Source: Sternotherus odoratus (lineage: Eukaryota; Chordata; Testudines; Kinosternidae). Taken from it: DNA of 64,000 bases. Made by a program: the position numbers and the translations under genes. A model generated the notes under the pieces. It was not told where the DNA came from and did no database searches. It saw only the letters and a list, made by a program, of their open reading frames with translations. Below are positions 45,160-56,890 of this stretch, one piece after another (position 1 is the stretch's first letter; each line of letters starts with the position of its first letter). The stretch lies in the NCBI GenBank assembly GCA_032164245.1, contig JAVMKO010000020.1, positions 11,311,206 through 11,375,205 of the forward strand, read 5' to 3'.

Positions 45160-45425
45160 GCAGGGCAGTAATGTTGATATATAGGAATTTAACGTTGTTT
45201 CCTGACATGAGGCCCAGCTCGGCTAATTCACTTCAACAGCAAGGGCATGAGGATGTTCATTCAATTATGTCATCTCCACTCAAGTGCTCCCTGCCCCGAT
45301 GCAAACCATCTCCATTACTCTCCTCTAATGGCTACCTAATGGATGGAAATCTCATTCCTCCGGACCAGCCCCAAGTGCAGAGGGGAGCCCAGCCTGGGCT
45401 CTGGAGCTTTTAGCGAAACTTGATT
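45160..45425. promoter_or_regulatory. Candidate conserved noncoding element
   Basis: AATGTTGATATATAGGAATT, CGGCTAATTCACTTCAACAG, TCATTCAATTATGTCATC, TCCATTACTCTCCTCTAATG and GGCTACCTAATGGATGG: a repeat-free block with several TAAT/ATTA cores between GC-rich flanks. Confidence 0.35.
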
Positions 45426-47169
45426 TGTTTCATTGCCTGATTAAGGCTGAGTGGCTGATACTGGAACCGGCCCCTCGTCTCTCTCATTACCTTGTTCCCT
45501 CCCCTCCCTCCCCACAAGTCCTTCACAGGGCATTTGAAAAGCATCTGTCTCCTCTGACGTCCCTGCTCGCTCTGACTGCAGGGTCTGATGGCTTTTCCAC
45601 TGGGGTGGAGGGAGGAGTGGGGCTTGCCAGGCCTAGGGGATCCCTCTGGGGGGTGTCTGAGGATGTGGTTGAAGCCGTGAGTAAGGGTTCAGGAGATCTG
45701 TTTGATCCCAGTTCTGCCATAGACTCCCTGGGGGAGTCACTTGATTTTGTGGCACCACCTTTCGAGACCCACCGTCCGCCGCTTTCTGGCCAGTGGGGTG
45801 TATTTCATAGACCTGCATGGTGGTGCCTCAGCAAACCCCCCAGTCTTCACACCTGTGGACTCATGTCCCCAAGTTCCCCTTTCTTCTTCTTTTTCACCTA
45901 CTACCTCAGAGGCCCTGCAGCCAGAAAAAACAAGGCCCAGCAAGATGGCCGGGCCTATCCCAGTTATCTTCAGTGTCTAGCCCCGTGGTGAGCTCTGTCC
46001 CTGCCAATCTAACCTTCTAGAATCTAGAGCAATTGCTTAGCCTAAGAGCCACGTTGTCCCAGGGCTTGAGCTGGTGGCTGATCTAAGCTTTGGATACAGC
46101 ACATTGAATCCTGAATCCTCATTCTGCAAGGTACTGGGAGACTCCCCCACCTCTGTGGCTTCACGTTAGCTCCTTGGCGGCTGGGCAAGCTGGTAGAATG
46201 CTTGGTTTCCCTCCGCAGCAGCGCCGATAGACGGCTGCCGCCTGTAGACAAGAAGATGCACCTGGATGATAGAATCCACCTCTGGAAGCCTGTTTGCCTC
46301 ACCAGACAGAGGGTGGGTGGACCACATTCAGCTGCTGTCCAGGCTTTTATAACGTTCCTTGCTTGCACACCAGCAGAAAGGGTGAGGAAGTGGCTTTCAC
46401 CCCTCCTTCCCCCCCGCATTAAATGTATCCCAGGAGCAGGTTTGTGCTTACAGAGAGAGCTGGCTGCAGAGGGCAGGTAGAGGACCTGCTTGCAGCTTAT
46501 GCCTCTTCCAATGCTCACGCTCCCCCCTTTAAAACACAGGCTGGCAGACGCTCTGTGAGCTGGGCCCAGTGCAAGAACAGAAGGGAAGCCGTTTCTCCTC
46601 TAATCCCTGGCTGGGAGGCAGTGCAGGCCCAGGCAGCTGACACCCCGGCTTTTCAGGGGTGCAGAATTGCTGGGGGTGCAGCTCCCTGGCCCCACTCCAC
46701 TCCACCTCTGTTCTGCATGGAGAGGAGCCTGAGTCACAGCTGGCACCCAGCTGCTGCCGGGGTGGCACAGAACTGGTGGTTTCAGGTTTGTAGCCAGCCT
46801 AGGGCCCTCCTATGCCAGGAGCTGCTCCCTAGTGGTGGGTTTATAGCTGCCCTCTGGCCACATGTCACCAGCCCAGGTGATTCAAAGAAACCATCACTCC
46901 ATGTCAAAGGTGGGCCCTCTCTGTCTCTCTCTCTCTCACACACACACCTTGACCATTAAATACACCCTCCCAGCACTGTGCAAACTGCTGAAAGCCACCA
47001 TATTCGAGCAAGAGAGGCTGATTAAAATGATGACCCGAGATTGGAGTCAAACAAATCCCTTCCTTAGGAAGAAAATCCCCACCCACCACTCTTTCAAACC
47101 CCCCCCCCCCCCGGTCTTTTTTTTTTTTGCTCAGGTATGTCAAATATAATTTGGGACTGCCGCGGCCGA
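45426..47169. other. Intergenic DNA, no gene recognised
   Basis: It contains a (CT)n/(CA)n patch at 46920-46947, a C run at 47099-47112 and a T run at 47117-47128. Open frames to 188 codons have no recognisable content. Confidence 0.5.
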
Positions 47170-47400
47170 TGTGTGTATGAACATAAAACCTGACAGCCCA
47201 GCTCCGTGGGACTCGTCAGTACTTACCTAATCCTGAGCTCTTTGGGCTAATTGAGCACTTGCTGGCAGAGCGCCATGGGAGAAATCTCCTGGTCCCACTC
47301 ATGTCTTAAGTAAACACTGAAAAATTAATAAATAAAGCTTGTTCCGAGCAAAGCCTGAAAGCTTCAGAAACAGCAATATCTGATCCTGTCTACACAGGAA
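47170..47400. promoter_or_regulatory. Candidate conserved noncoding element
   Basis: TACTTACCTAATCCTGAGC, TTTGGGCTAATTGAGCACTT, TTAAGTAAACACTGAAAAAT and TAATAAATAAAGCTTG: repeat-free with FOX-like GTAAACA and homeodomain cores. Confidence 0.33.
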
Positions 47401-48829
47401 CTAGGGCACCGCCAACCCAGCGCGCCGCGGGCCATTTAGTCTGGAATCTTGTCTCCAACCCAGTTATCGTTTTCTGATTCTCTGCCTGGCCCCAAGAGCA
47501 GGTGCGAACAACCACGAGGTTGCTCTAACCTATGCCAGTTGGAAATGGTTCCCAAGGGACCACATGCCATCTGGAGATGGCTAGTGCCCATTGTTATCCT
47601 GCCATGCCCCCAGCCTGCCCCTCTCTGTTCCCCGCACTGGATCGGAGGAGTAGGAATTCCTAATAGCAGACCAAAGACACAAGTAGAGTGGAGCAGAGCA
47701 GAGCTCAGCTGTGTCTGGCCCTCTACATTGTTCCAAACTCTGTCTGATGATTCCTAGGGGATCTTATTGCTGGTCTCTTTCCAAAAGGCTCTCTGTACGT
47801 GAGGGAGCATATGTAGATATTCTGTACACACAGCAGCACACACATTGATCATCTCCTTAAGTGTCTTGGATGAGGCCCAGGATCGGAGCGTTCAATTAGC
47901 CGGGAGAATCATGTCCTTATGAAACTATCGCTTTCTCTCTGGCAGAGCAGGTCTGGGAACCCGATCGATCGCTCTGACTGTGCTGCTGCCGAGTTCTCCA
48001 CACAATGCGAAAGGAACATGTGTAAACGAACTCGCGCACTTGCCTTCCTCTCCTTCCAGCTGTCGGCAGGGTGCTGGGTCCGGGGCCTGAGGCTGCTTTC
48101 CGATTCCTCGCCCTGTGCCCTGTCCCATCAATCCCATCCACTCTGAGGAGGGTGCGAGCGACTGTGGTGGGCCAGCATTCCTTAAATGGAGCTGGGAACT
48201 CAGTAGTGGGAGGAACAAGGGGAGTTCCCTTCCCCGAACAAGCTGGAGAAAGTCAGGCTGAATTACCCATGGGGGGAGGAATAGCTTCCTGTGGGGTGGG
48301 GCCGGGAAGGACAGCCTCAGAGGCAAATTACTGCAGTCCCTGGTGAGGCGAGCTGTGGGAGAAGGCTGGTGGGGAAGAAAGCAAGCGAAGCTCTGAAGGG
48401 GCCCGGAAGCAGAGGATTTCAGGGCTTCCAGAGGGGGCAGAACGATTAGTTTTTGCATTTGGTTTGGACTTTAAGTTGGACCTTTTGTTACGCAGGAAGG
48501 GGAGTGAATTGTTACGTGGCTTGGCCGGGGGAACCGAGCTATGGAAAACCCAGAGTGTTGGGAGAAGATATGGGCTGGGCTTGGCCTTGTGGCCAAGGAG
48601 GTGGCCGCAGAGGGTGGGGGGCGTGAAGTCCCCTACAATTTTGTGTCCAGGTATAAGGGGGTGCATGCCTACCCCCCACTTATTCCTGCATGGCTAGACC
48701 CATGCAGCCTCTGTGAGGGATTCGTGCTCCTCTGTGTAGGTCCATGGTACAAGAAGGGACCTCAAAGGAGAATGACAGGAGTGACCTTGGAAGAATCTCG
48801 TCTCCCAGGCAGCGAGGGAACGACAGGCT
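47401..48829. other. Intergenic DNA, no gene recognised
   Basis: Unique-looking sequence. A 177-codon minus frame (47925-48458) has no recognisable domain. Confidence 0.5.
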
Positions 48830-49030
48830 CCCAGGCAGCATCCGAACGGAATTACTTTGCCTTAATTACTATCATTCCGAGAGAATACAAAGCTGCCGGC
48901 TTTCTTAATAGAAACTTGTCCTGGTCAGACGCGTGTCTCTGAGCAAACTCTCCAGACAAGGACATTACCAAGCCGGCAGACACTGTTCCATCAGCTTCTT
49001 ATGCAGGAGGTTTAACGCTTGACAAATAGA
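48830..49030. promoter_or_regulatory. Candidate conserved noncoding element
   Basis: ATTACTTTGCCTTAATTACT, ATCATTCCGAGAGAATACAA, GGCTTTCTTAATAGAAACTT and ATTACCAAGCCGGCAGAC: repeat-free with homeodomain-type cores between GC-rich flanks. Confidence 0.3.
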
Positions 49031-49531
49031 GGAGTGTTTACTCAGAGGGGTCAGACCCAGCAGGAGATTCTATATTTGCCTGGCTCCTCTGCTTGCTTTT
49101 TTTTAAAAAAGCCACTGCTATTACGGAGCATCTTTTCCCACACTAACAATTATGTCTGTAGATTGGGCAGGAAGGGGGGAGGGGCGCTCCCCCGAGGAGG
49201 TTGACGAGGGAGAGCTGGCTTGGAAAACATGGGTGGGGTTAGAAATACCCGAAGCGTGGGGGTGGCCGAGGTGTATTGCTGTACAGGGGGATGGGTCAGG
49301 GTATTCTGTGGACTCCTGCAGCCCGGCACTATCTGCTTGTCCCCACGGTTCCGCTGCCGTCAGCGGGTCGGCAAACTCAAGGGGCTGCGTGGCCGTGAAG
49401 GAGGATAGCGCTCAAAACCACCTGATCCAGCAGCCGTGAAAATCAATGGGAAAAACTCCCATGGAGTCTGGGTCAGGCCCTGTAAGGACAGTCTGTCTCC
49501 ACTCACTCTGAAGCAGAAAGGTCCGGGTGCA
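49031..49531. other. Intergenic DNA, no gene recognised
   Basis: Nothing supported. Confidence 0.5.
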
Positions 49532-49595
49532 CAAAGGTATTTAGGCTCCTAACTTCTATGGATTTCAATGGAAGTTATGAGGCGAAATACCTTTG
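49532..49595. mobile_element. Short palindromic MITE, 'aggtgcctaa' family
   Basis: Arms of 25 bp (49532-49556 and 49571-49595) match at 22 positions when one is inverted. They begin CAAAGGTATTTAGGCTCC and end GGCGAAATACCTTTG, around TATGGATTTCAATG. It is the most compact copy of the family found also at 10980, 11969 and 53977. Confidence 0.75.
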
Positions 49596-50056
49596 TAGGC
49601 CTGGCAAACACTAGGCTTTATGCAGTGCCCCGGGCCGGGCTCGACGGAGCAGAGCCCTGCTGCCCAGAGCTCCTCCTATCTCCCCAGCCTCTGCCTGGAC
49701 CTGCCCAGCACTCACACACCATTTCAATGTCCCATGTATTGATTGCTGGAGTCTATGCCGCAGGGCATAAGCAATGGGAAGCCGGCCCTGCGCACAAGTA
49801 CCCCATAACTCAGCCGTGCCGGGAGAGGCAAGGAAGCTATGGCAGGGCAGCAGCGCAGGTAACGCTTGCAGAGGGTCTATTCCATTTGTTTCGGGGCTGT
49901 TACCTCCTAGGCCTTGGGATTCTGTTCATTTGTTTTCCCTTCTGTTGGGAGCTTGTATTAACCACTTGTGTCAGGGACTGGAGCAAAGTCCTGGCTGGGA
50001 GCGCTGACCTTGGCTCAGAGTCATCAATAGTCAGAGTACCAAGATAAGATGCCTCA
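49596..50056. other. Intergenic DNA, no gene recognised
   Basis: Nothing supported. Confidence 0.5.
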
Positions 50057-50180
50057 CCGGTAGGATGGCCAGTTTTGGTTGGACGTTTTCCCGGAGGTTT
50101 CATCACGTGACAGTATCTTTAAAGTTTTCCTCTTTAACTCTCGGAGATTCCAGGTTAGTCCTGGAGGGTTGGCAGCCCTC
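50057..50180. mobile_element. hAT-like MITE ('agggttgccaa' family)
   Basis: TAGGATGGCCAGTTTTGG at the left and CCTGGAGGGTTGGCAGCCCT at the right are imperfect inverted ends. The interior has GTTTTCCCGGAGGTTTCATC and ACGTGACAGTATCTTTAAAG, blocks I recall from an abundant turtle MITE. Confidence 0.6.
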
Positions 50181-50710
50181 CTCTCTGGGCAACTTGAAGT
50201 TCTGGCGGATGCTGCGTTCTCCTTTCCTGGAGACCCAGGGCCGGAAAATGGCCCAGAGGTGACCTAGTTTAGTTGGAATGAGAGTCCAGCACCTAAGGAC
50301 CGTTGGGAATCTGGATCCATCTCCCTAGTAGGAACAGGAAGAACCAGGAGAAGAGAGCCAAGCCCAGCTCCTTTCTTGGACTGGTTCTCGCCGCCCCGAG
50401 AGTGAGATCCTCAGCTGGAAAAGCCCACCCCCACCGGCCAGAGTCCAAACCTCAGTGGCAGCACATGTGGAAACCCAGCTGGTTCGGGTCTTGGCAGTAG
50501 CCAGCACTTACTGCAGATCCTAGCTCCTGGAGGCTCTGCCTTACTGCTGTTGTTCAGAGCCAGCACAAGAAAACCGCACGCTCCCAGGCACTTGGTGTAC
50601 AGACAGAGCGCGTTTCCATTAGCCCGAGAGGGGAGGTATCACCTTTACTATAATAGATAATACAGTCCATTGCCCTTCGTTAGCACCTTTCAGCTGAGCA
50701 TCTCCGATCA
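50181..50710. other. Intergenic DNA, no gene recognised
   Basis: Nothing supported. Confidence 0.5.
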
Positions 50711-50990
50711 CTGTACAAGTATTATTAACCCTCACAACAGCTGAGGGTGAGAGGCATGATTCCAGCTCTTTTACAGAAGGGGAAACTGAGCCACAGGGCA
50801 CTGAAGAGACTTGCCCAAGGCCACACACAGAGTCCACTGCAGTGGAGGAATGAGAATCCACTTACCTGCTCTAACCATGAGACCAAGTTCCTCTCCTGGA
50901 GCCAGGAGATGGAACACAGGTGTCCTGAACACCACTCCCCTGCTTTCACCAGTAGATCATACTCCCAGCTCTGAACCTAGGAGCCCTGAC
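50711..50990 (-). mobile_element. MIR-type SINE
   Basis: CTCTTTTACAGAAGGGGAAA, CTGAGCCACAGGGCACTGAA, GAGACTTGCCCAAGGCCACA, AGTGGAGGAATGAGAATCC and CTAGGAGCCCTGACTCCC are the reverse-orientation MIR landmarks from the 3' side through the core to the upstream box. This is the longest MIR copy in the window. Confidence 0.88.
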
Positions 50991-52489
50991 TCCCCACCCT
51001 TTTGCTCTGACTACTAGGTACTGCCCCCCACACCATCAAAAGAAATACAAAGGTAGTAAAATTAAGCCAAATCTTTGCCTCCTTACTCCTGTAACACAAG
51101 GCCTCCTGAACCTCTGCTCTTCCAGCTACTCTCTTCACCAAGGCAGATGGGAATCGCTGACTGTTCATCAGATTTGTAATTAACAAGTAATTCATTAGGT
51201 GGCTAATGAACAAATGATCAACCTGGCAAGGCACGTCCAGCATGGTGAGAGACGAAGTCGTTAATAACCACTTGGGAGCATCTGTTTTCCAAAGGCAGTT
51301 GCTTTAGCTGCACCCGCTAAGGCTAAGAAATATGACAGCCATCCACAGAGCGGAGCCGATGGATGGATGGAGAGCAGCCATGCACCTCGGGGAGGTTTCT
51401 CATATCAAAGCAAAGAATGGATGAGTCCACTCCATATCTCCTTGGTGGTCCATTGATGGGATCTATATGGCCCTGTGCTGGGCTATATAGCTCATCCTGG
51501 CTCAGAAAGGGTTAATGGGACCTGAGAGGCCAATTAACACATGTAGATGAGTTGGCTAAAGGCCCCACCGGAGATCAGAGCCCCGGTGGGCGGGCGCGAT
51601 GCTTCACAAACAGAAGTTCATTGAATGAACCAATGACAAAAAGCCTAGGAAGGGAAAGAGAGACCCAGGCCTAGCCCTCAGAACACTGCTGGAGGTGTTC
51701 GCAGCATTCCGGTAGCCGGCACAGCTCTGGGACTCATTGTGTTAGGTGCTGTACACAGCTTTTGCCCTGAAGAGTTTACCCTCTGAACAAACCAGGCAGG
51801 TGCTGGTGGAAGTATAGTGGAATCAGCGCTGTGGGTTTGGGGTTTGGACAACGCTCAGACCGGTCCCACCCGCCTGAGGATTTCAGTGTTAATGAGTAAT
51901 CCATCACGTTAACAACCTTCACTCCAGCTAATGTGGTAATTCCTTACAGAATTAGACTCCACAGGCGAGAGGGTAAGTAAATTCAGCTCCTATTAAAGGG
52001 ACTTAAATGGAAATGAAGGGGGAAGGGGAGTTCTTTGGTCACATTTATCAATTTACACAAGAAATTAGTGTGGACTCCAGCATGGGACTTGCCCATCGGG
52101 CCATTAGAAGGCTGAGCCGGTTACTCAAGGAGAGTAAAGGAACTGCACCCTGTGATCCCAAATATAAACTTCAAAACGGGCCCAAACATCAAGGGCTGCC
52201 CTGAATTTGGGGCTTCGTCAGTGCTATCTCTGAGGCAGAGCTGGAGACTGGATAGAATATCCTAAAAATCAACACCAGAACCCTGCCAGCCTGGGTTCTC
52301 TCTGAATTCGGCGTGTGTGATCAGTGTTGTCATTGCACAACGGGGCTGCAATGGCCCGGAGCAGCTACAGAATAGCGTTATAAGCACAGAGAAGTATTTG
52401 GGGGGGAACTGCATTGTTTGTGACTGTGGGATGATCATGCCACCTACTGCAGGCAGGCACCATCTGAGGTCCTGTCTCACACCAACACT
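50991..52489. other. Intergenic DNA, no gene recognised
   Basis: A weak retroposon word, TGTGTTAGGTGCTGTACACA, lies at 51738, and a short GATG repeat at about 51357-51371. Nothing else supported. Confidence 0.45.
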
Positions 52490-52740
52490 CGCCAGTGTGC
52501 ACCCACAGCACCCCAACTATTCCAGCCCTGGAACCCCCCCCCAATGCCCCTGAAAATGCACCTCAATTCTGACCCATTATACCCTCTGCTACTCCAGCTC
52601 TGGGACCCCCCCGGCTCTGCCAATGCACCTCAATCCTGAATGATTAAACCTCCTGCTATTGCAGGCCTGGGACTGCTACACAGTTCTGTGGATGACTCTC
52701 AGTCCTGACCCATTTCACCCCTTCCTGGTCCAGTCTCTCC
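52490..52740 (+). repeat. CC/CT-rich imperfect repeat ('ctattccagccctggg' family)
   Basis: CAACTATTCCAGCCCTGGAA, AATGCACCTCAATTCTGACC, CTCTGCCAATGCACCTCAAT and CCTGCTATTGCAGGCCTGGG repeat in about 70-bp steps. Confidence 0.6.
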
Positions 52741-53681
52741 TTTCTCAGCTCTGCCTAGCATCACAAAGGCAGGATTGCTTGGATCTAGGATTTCGGCTCA
52801 GCCCATAGCAAAGAAAGGGCCCTGTTTGCACAAACTTTCCCATGGTTCACAGGAAGTCAGAGCTGCTTTTTGGTTCTGTCCGTCTTTATACATGATGAAG
52901 GCAGCTGGCGTCAGCTGGTGCCCAGGCACGCTGGCTCTTACCACCAGGGTTGTTGTACTGTACAGTGTTCCTGGTCTCAAAGGCGTGTTTTAGTCTAGGC
53001 AGCACTGCTGATAAAGAAGCCACTCTGTTGATGTGCAAATGGAGTTATTTTTGGAATTAATCCCATTACTTGCACTGTATGGTGCAAATACCTTAGTACA
53101 ATTGCACTGTCAGCCGGTATCTGGTCATGCTGTGCTATTAATGTTCATCTTGCCTGTAAATTCAGCATATGATTTAGGCTGTGTGTGTACAATTAGGGCC
53201 ATGGGTTTCAAATGCATCTTCTAAAGTTGCATATGCAAGATTCACAACCAGCAGGACCCTGTTTGGATGTGCCCGTAATCTCAGCGATGACCTGCGGACA
53301 TCGCATTCCTGACGCCTTGCTAGGGTTTTGGAATAATCAAAGAGGAGATTGGCCTTTACTCTGACCCCTCTGTGTGCTGGGGGCTTAGGCAAGCCTGTGC
53401 AGACAGCCAGGCAGTGCAGACGTGGTGCCTCATTTATGGACTTCCCTTTCAAGATGCAGTGACTTGATTTAAGGAGCTCTCACCACATTATTTTTGAAGT
53501 AAATCACAAATCAAAGTGCAGGTTGCTGGATGCTCCATGTTAAACCAAAGGCTGTAATAATGCAACAGAATCAGGGCTCTGTAATGCAAGTGTAGTTCAT
53601 GTTCACCAGTATTTTGTATTGCTAGCTAATAGCTGGCCTAGGGGTTGCTATGTCTGCAGGAGGGTGGTATTTTAATAAGCT
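52741..53681. other. Intergenic DNA, no gene recognised
   Basis: AT-rich and unique-looking over 53000-53660. Nothing supported. Confidence 0.45.
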
Positions 53682-53761
53682 GGGTCCTTTAGCTCAGACA
53701 GTGGAAGGTTTTTTTAATATATAGATCCTGAGGTCCTAGGTTCAATTCCTGCAGATGACCC
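53682..53761 (+). pseudogene. Degenerate tRNA-like sequence (tRNA pseudogene or SINE head)
   Basis: GGGTC at the start pairs with GACCC at the end, 80 nt apart. TTAGCTCAGACAGTGG fits an A box and GGTTCAATTCC a B box. The T stem keeps four of five pairs including one G-T. The anticodon arm is not foldable, and a run of seven T at 53709-53715 would stop RNA polymerase III. It is therefore not a working tRNA gene. Confidence 0.55.
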
Positions 53762-53976
53762 AAGGGGAAAGGCATTGTTATTCAAGCTAGCTGTGTATTG
53801 GCACTAAAATCACACAGCACCTCCTTAGCAGAAGACCATCCCATGGGGACAGCACTTTGCAGCTAGCAGGACTGGGAACCCACCTCTTGTTGTGACCTGT
53901 TATTACGATTGACACTGCACTGACGCTCAGCATAGTCCCTGTGTTCTCCAAATTCAGAGGAGGGGAGCATAAGGCC

Positions 53977-54075
53977 TGATTCATAAAGGTACTTGGATGC
54001 CTGAAGACGAAGATAGGTGCCTAGTGGGATTTTCAAAAACACTTAGGCAGCTAACGGCCTTTGAAATCTCCTGTT
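53977..54075. mobile_element. Palindromic MITE, 'aggtgcctaa' family, decayed
   Basis: ATTCATAAAGGTACTTGGAT, AGATAGGTGCCTAGTGGGAT and CACTTAGGCAGCTAACGGCC follow the same word order as the copy at 10980. TGCCTACAATCACCTAAGG at 54147 may be its displaced other half. Confidence 0.5.
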
Positions 54076-54551
54076 TTAACCGATACAATCGCCAGCTCAG
54101 GCTAGGACCCTTGTTGCAACAATGTAATGGTTTTTTAAAAAATCTGTGCCTACAATCACCTAAGGAGCAAAGAGACCTGTCCCAGGCCAGCAGGAGGGGC
54201 TCCTGAGTTACAGTGCAATGCCCAAAGCTGTTGACATCACTGTCCAATCCTGGAGGGCGCTAAATGCTCTCAGCCCCAGCAGAAAGGAACAGGACTCAGC
54301 ACCTGGCAGGATGGGCTCACGTCACCTGTGGAGATCTGATTGCAAGCACGCTGAGCCTGTCCCCTCTGAACAAATGCAAGAAACAATCAGCCGAGGACGT
54401 CATTCTCTGGGGCTAAAGAGCGGATTAGATTTTCTAACCTTGCTCTGTCTCCATCCAGGCCCTCGTCCCTGCAGATTTCAGTAGGTTCTCGGAAGTGCTC
54501 TGCTGGAGGGCCCCAGTGTTGCTATCAGAACAGCTGGAGGCCTGGCCTGGT
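54076..54551. other. Intergenic DNA, no gene recognised
   Basis: Nothing supported. Confidence 0.5.
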
Positions 54552-54892
54552 GTGGGCTGGGGATGGGGGCGGGCAGGGCCCAATGTATCCCTGGAGTCAA
54601 TGGAGTGAACTTGGCCTCGTGTGCTTGGTCTGTGATTGTCCCGGACCTTCATTTCTCTGACTGGATGGGCTGAGCTGGGCGGGTTTATTCTGTGCTGGGG
54701 GCACGGAGCAGAGAAACGGGCACCATTGATGCTCGTGATGCAGACTCAGGTCATCACTGGATGACAAGGGGGACATTGTAAAGAGGAAACTCATCATCTG
54801 GGGTGGAAGCAAAGGGGGGCATGCAGGGATACCCAAGTCCCAGTCATCTTCTGAAAGCAGGGGGGGGGCTCCCCCTTGTCTAGCTGGCTTGG
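54552..54892 (+). repeat. Direct repeat copy A (341 bp), partner at 61343-61598
   Basis: It starts GTGGGCTGGGGATGGGGGCG and ends GTCTAGCTGGCTTGG, with GGCATGCAGGGATACCCAAG and CCCAGTCATCTTCTGAAAGC between. The same blocks occur in the same order and orientation at 61343-61598. Copy A has about 85 bp that copy B lacks, mainly around 54733-54775 and 54785-54805. It may be a tandem-type duplication spanning the GFRA2 promoter or two insertions of one unnamed repeat. Confidence 0.9.
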
Positions 54893-55057
54893 CCAGGATC
54901 TTTGTTGTTGCTGTTGGGTATTGGACCACGTCTCAGAAACCCCTGCCTATTTCAGCATGCTGGGCTGTACTGGAGTAGTGGGGAGGGGAGCAGTGACAGG
55001 TCAGGAGTGAAGGGCACCGGCAGAGCGGCGTGTGGTAGCCAGAGGGGCTGTGTGTCA
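54893..55057. other. Short intergenic stretch between direct repeat A and CR1
   Basis: Nothing recognised. Confidence 0.4.
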
Positions 55058-55922
55058 GTGCTGATAAATGCAAAGTAACGCACGTTGGAAAACATAATCC
55101 CAACTCTGCCTATAAAATGATGGGGTCTAAACGAGCTGTTCCCACTCAAGAAAGAGTGGACAGTTCTCTGAACCCATTCACTCAATGTGCAGTGGCAGTC
55201 AAAAAAGCCAACAGAAGGTTGGGAATCATTAAGAAAGGGATAGATAATAAGACAGAAAATATCATAGTGCCTCTCTATACATCCAGGGAACACCCACATC
55301 TGGAATACTGTGTGCAGATGTGGTTGCTCCATCTCAAAAAAGCTATATTGGAAAAGGTTCAGAAAAGGGCAACAAAAATGTTTAGGGATATGGAACAGCT
55401 TTTGGATAAGGAGAGGTTAATATGCCTGGGACTTTTCAGCTTGGACAAGAGACGACTAAGGGGGGATATGATAGAGGTCTATAAAATCATGACTGGCGTG
55501 GAGAAAGTAAATAAGGTGTTATATACTCCTTCTCATAAAACAAGAACTAGAGGGCACTGAATGAAATGAACAGGCAGCGGGTTTAAAACAAACGAAAGGA
55601 AATATTTTTTTACACCACACATAGTCAACCTGTGGAACTCCTTGCCTGAGGATGTTGTGAAGGCCACTGCTATAGCAGGGTTCAAAAAAGAGCTAGATAA
55701 GTTCCTGGAGGATGGGTCCATCAATGGCTATTAGCCAGGATGAGCAGGGATGGTGTCCATAGCCTCTGTTTGCCAGAAGCTGGGAATGGGCAGCGGGATG
55801 GATCACTGGATGATTCCCTGTCCTGTTCACTCCCTCTGGGGCACCTGGCACTGGACACTGCTGGAAGACAGGACACTGGGCTAGATGGACCTTTGGTCTG
55901 ATCCACTGGGGCTGCTCTTGTG
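55058..55922 (+). mobile_element. CR1 LINE 3' region (about 865 bp), best-preserved copy
   Basis: It runs from the C-terminal third of CR1 ORF2 through the 3' UTR to the element end. The frame from about 55160 to 55557 is still open and reads LGIIKKGI, then PHLEYCVQMW, KVQKRATKMF and RRLRGDMIEVYKIMTG, the conserved segment after the reverse-transcriptase domain. It then stops early where the consensus continues. It then has CCTGAGGATGTTGTGAAGGC, GGGTCCATCAATGGCTATTA and GGCTAGATGGACCTTTGGTC. It is 5'-truncated, as most CR1 copies are, and cannot move by itself. Confidence 0.95.
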
Positions 55923-56707
55923 ACTGAAGAGCAACAAGAGAGCTGGGAGTGGGGATCCCAGGAGTGGCACAAGAGGAGGGGTACTGGTTGCAGGTCAGTA
56001 TTGAGGGGCATTGGCAGAGCAGAAGAGTGGGGGACGGGGGCGCCAGGTGAGCAGAGTTGCATGCTGCGGGGAGCTGGCACCGCACCTGCCTGTGCTCTGC
56101 CTGCTCTGGTATAAACGGGCGGGAGGGGAGAACCTTCTGGACTTTCCACTCGGCAGCTTTCACCAGGGCTAAATTATCTGGGGATCTCCCAGCAGTTTGG
56201 GTCACGACCTCAGCCACAGGTTGGTAACTTCTGCCTTCCTATGCCTCTGCTGCCCCGGGCCCCAGAGAGCAAGGCTCTTCCCCAAGCCTGGGTCTGAGCT
56301 GCAGGGAGAGTCCAGGGCATGCTCCCCAGGGACATTCCCCCAGTGCAGAAATAGGGGCTGGCCAACAAGTGAGCAATTCACAGCAGAGAACCACCAGGCA
56401 CCCGAACCTAGGCCGCGGGCTCTCTCAAAGGCAGAGGTACCACGGGGGCTTGTCCCCTCAGCCCCCAGCAATGAAGTCAGAGGGCAGTAAAGCCAGCAGA
56501 GCCAGTTGATTATCTGTGGGGGCACTGGGAATGTTTCCGCTGCTTTCAGCAGGCGTGGGAGGACGGGAGGGGAAGTTGTGGGAGGCACCCTTGCTTTGCA
56601 GCATGACTTTTTTTTTTAAAAAAGGCTTTTGTCGTCTGTAAAAGGAGAAGAGAAATAAAAGCCCAGTGCCAGGTCTGAGTTTGGCACTGGCTGGAGCCTC
56701 GGAAGAG

Positions 56708-56709
<2 letters not shown>
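55923..56709. other. Intergenic DNA upstream of GFRA2, no gene recognised
   Basis: Unique-looking sequence with a T run then A run at 56608-56623. It is probably proximal upstream flank of the GFRA2 promoter. Confidence 0.5.

Positions 56710-56776
<67 letters not shown>
56710..56776 (+). repeat. (TG)n microsatellite
   Basis: A pure run of about 33 TG units lies about 300 bp before the CpG island. Long TG runs can adopt Z-DNA. Confidence 0.97.
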
Positions 56777-56777
<1 letters not shown>

Positions 56778-56849
56778 CATTCCTCCCACACACACAGGCT
56801 GAGATCAGCTGGCAGCTTGCTTCATCCCCCCCCCCCCAAAGAAGCAGAT

Positions 56850-56890
56850 CCTAATTAATTATTTTATTACATGTTTAAAAATCCGATTCA
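56850..56890. promoter_or_regulatory. AT-rich homeodomain-type site cluster upstream of the CpG island
   Basis: CTAATTAATTATTTTATTAC at 56851-56870 packs several overlapping TAAT/ATTA cores about 200 bp before the CpG island. Such clusters bind homeodomain factors. Its position next to a neuronal receptor promoter makes a regulatory role plausible, but AT-rich DNA gives such matches by chance. Confidence 0.3.
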
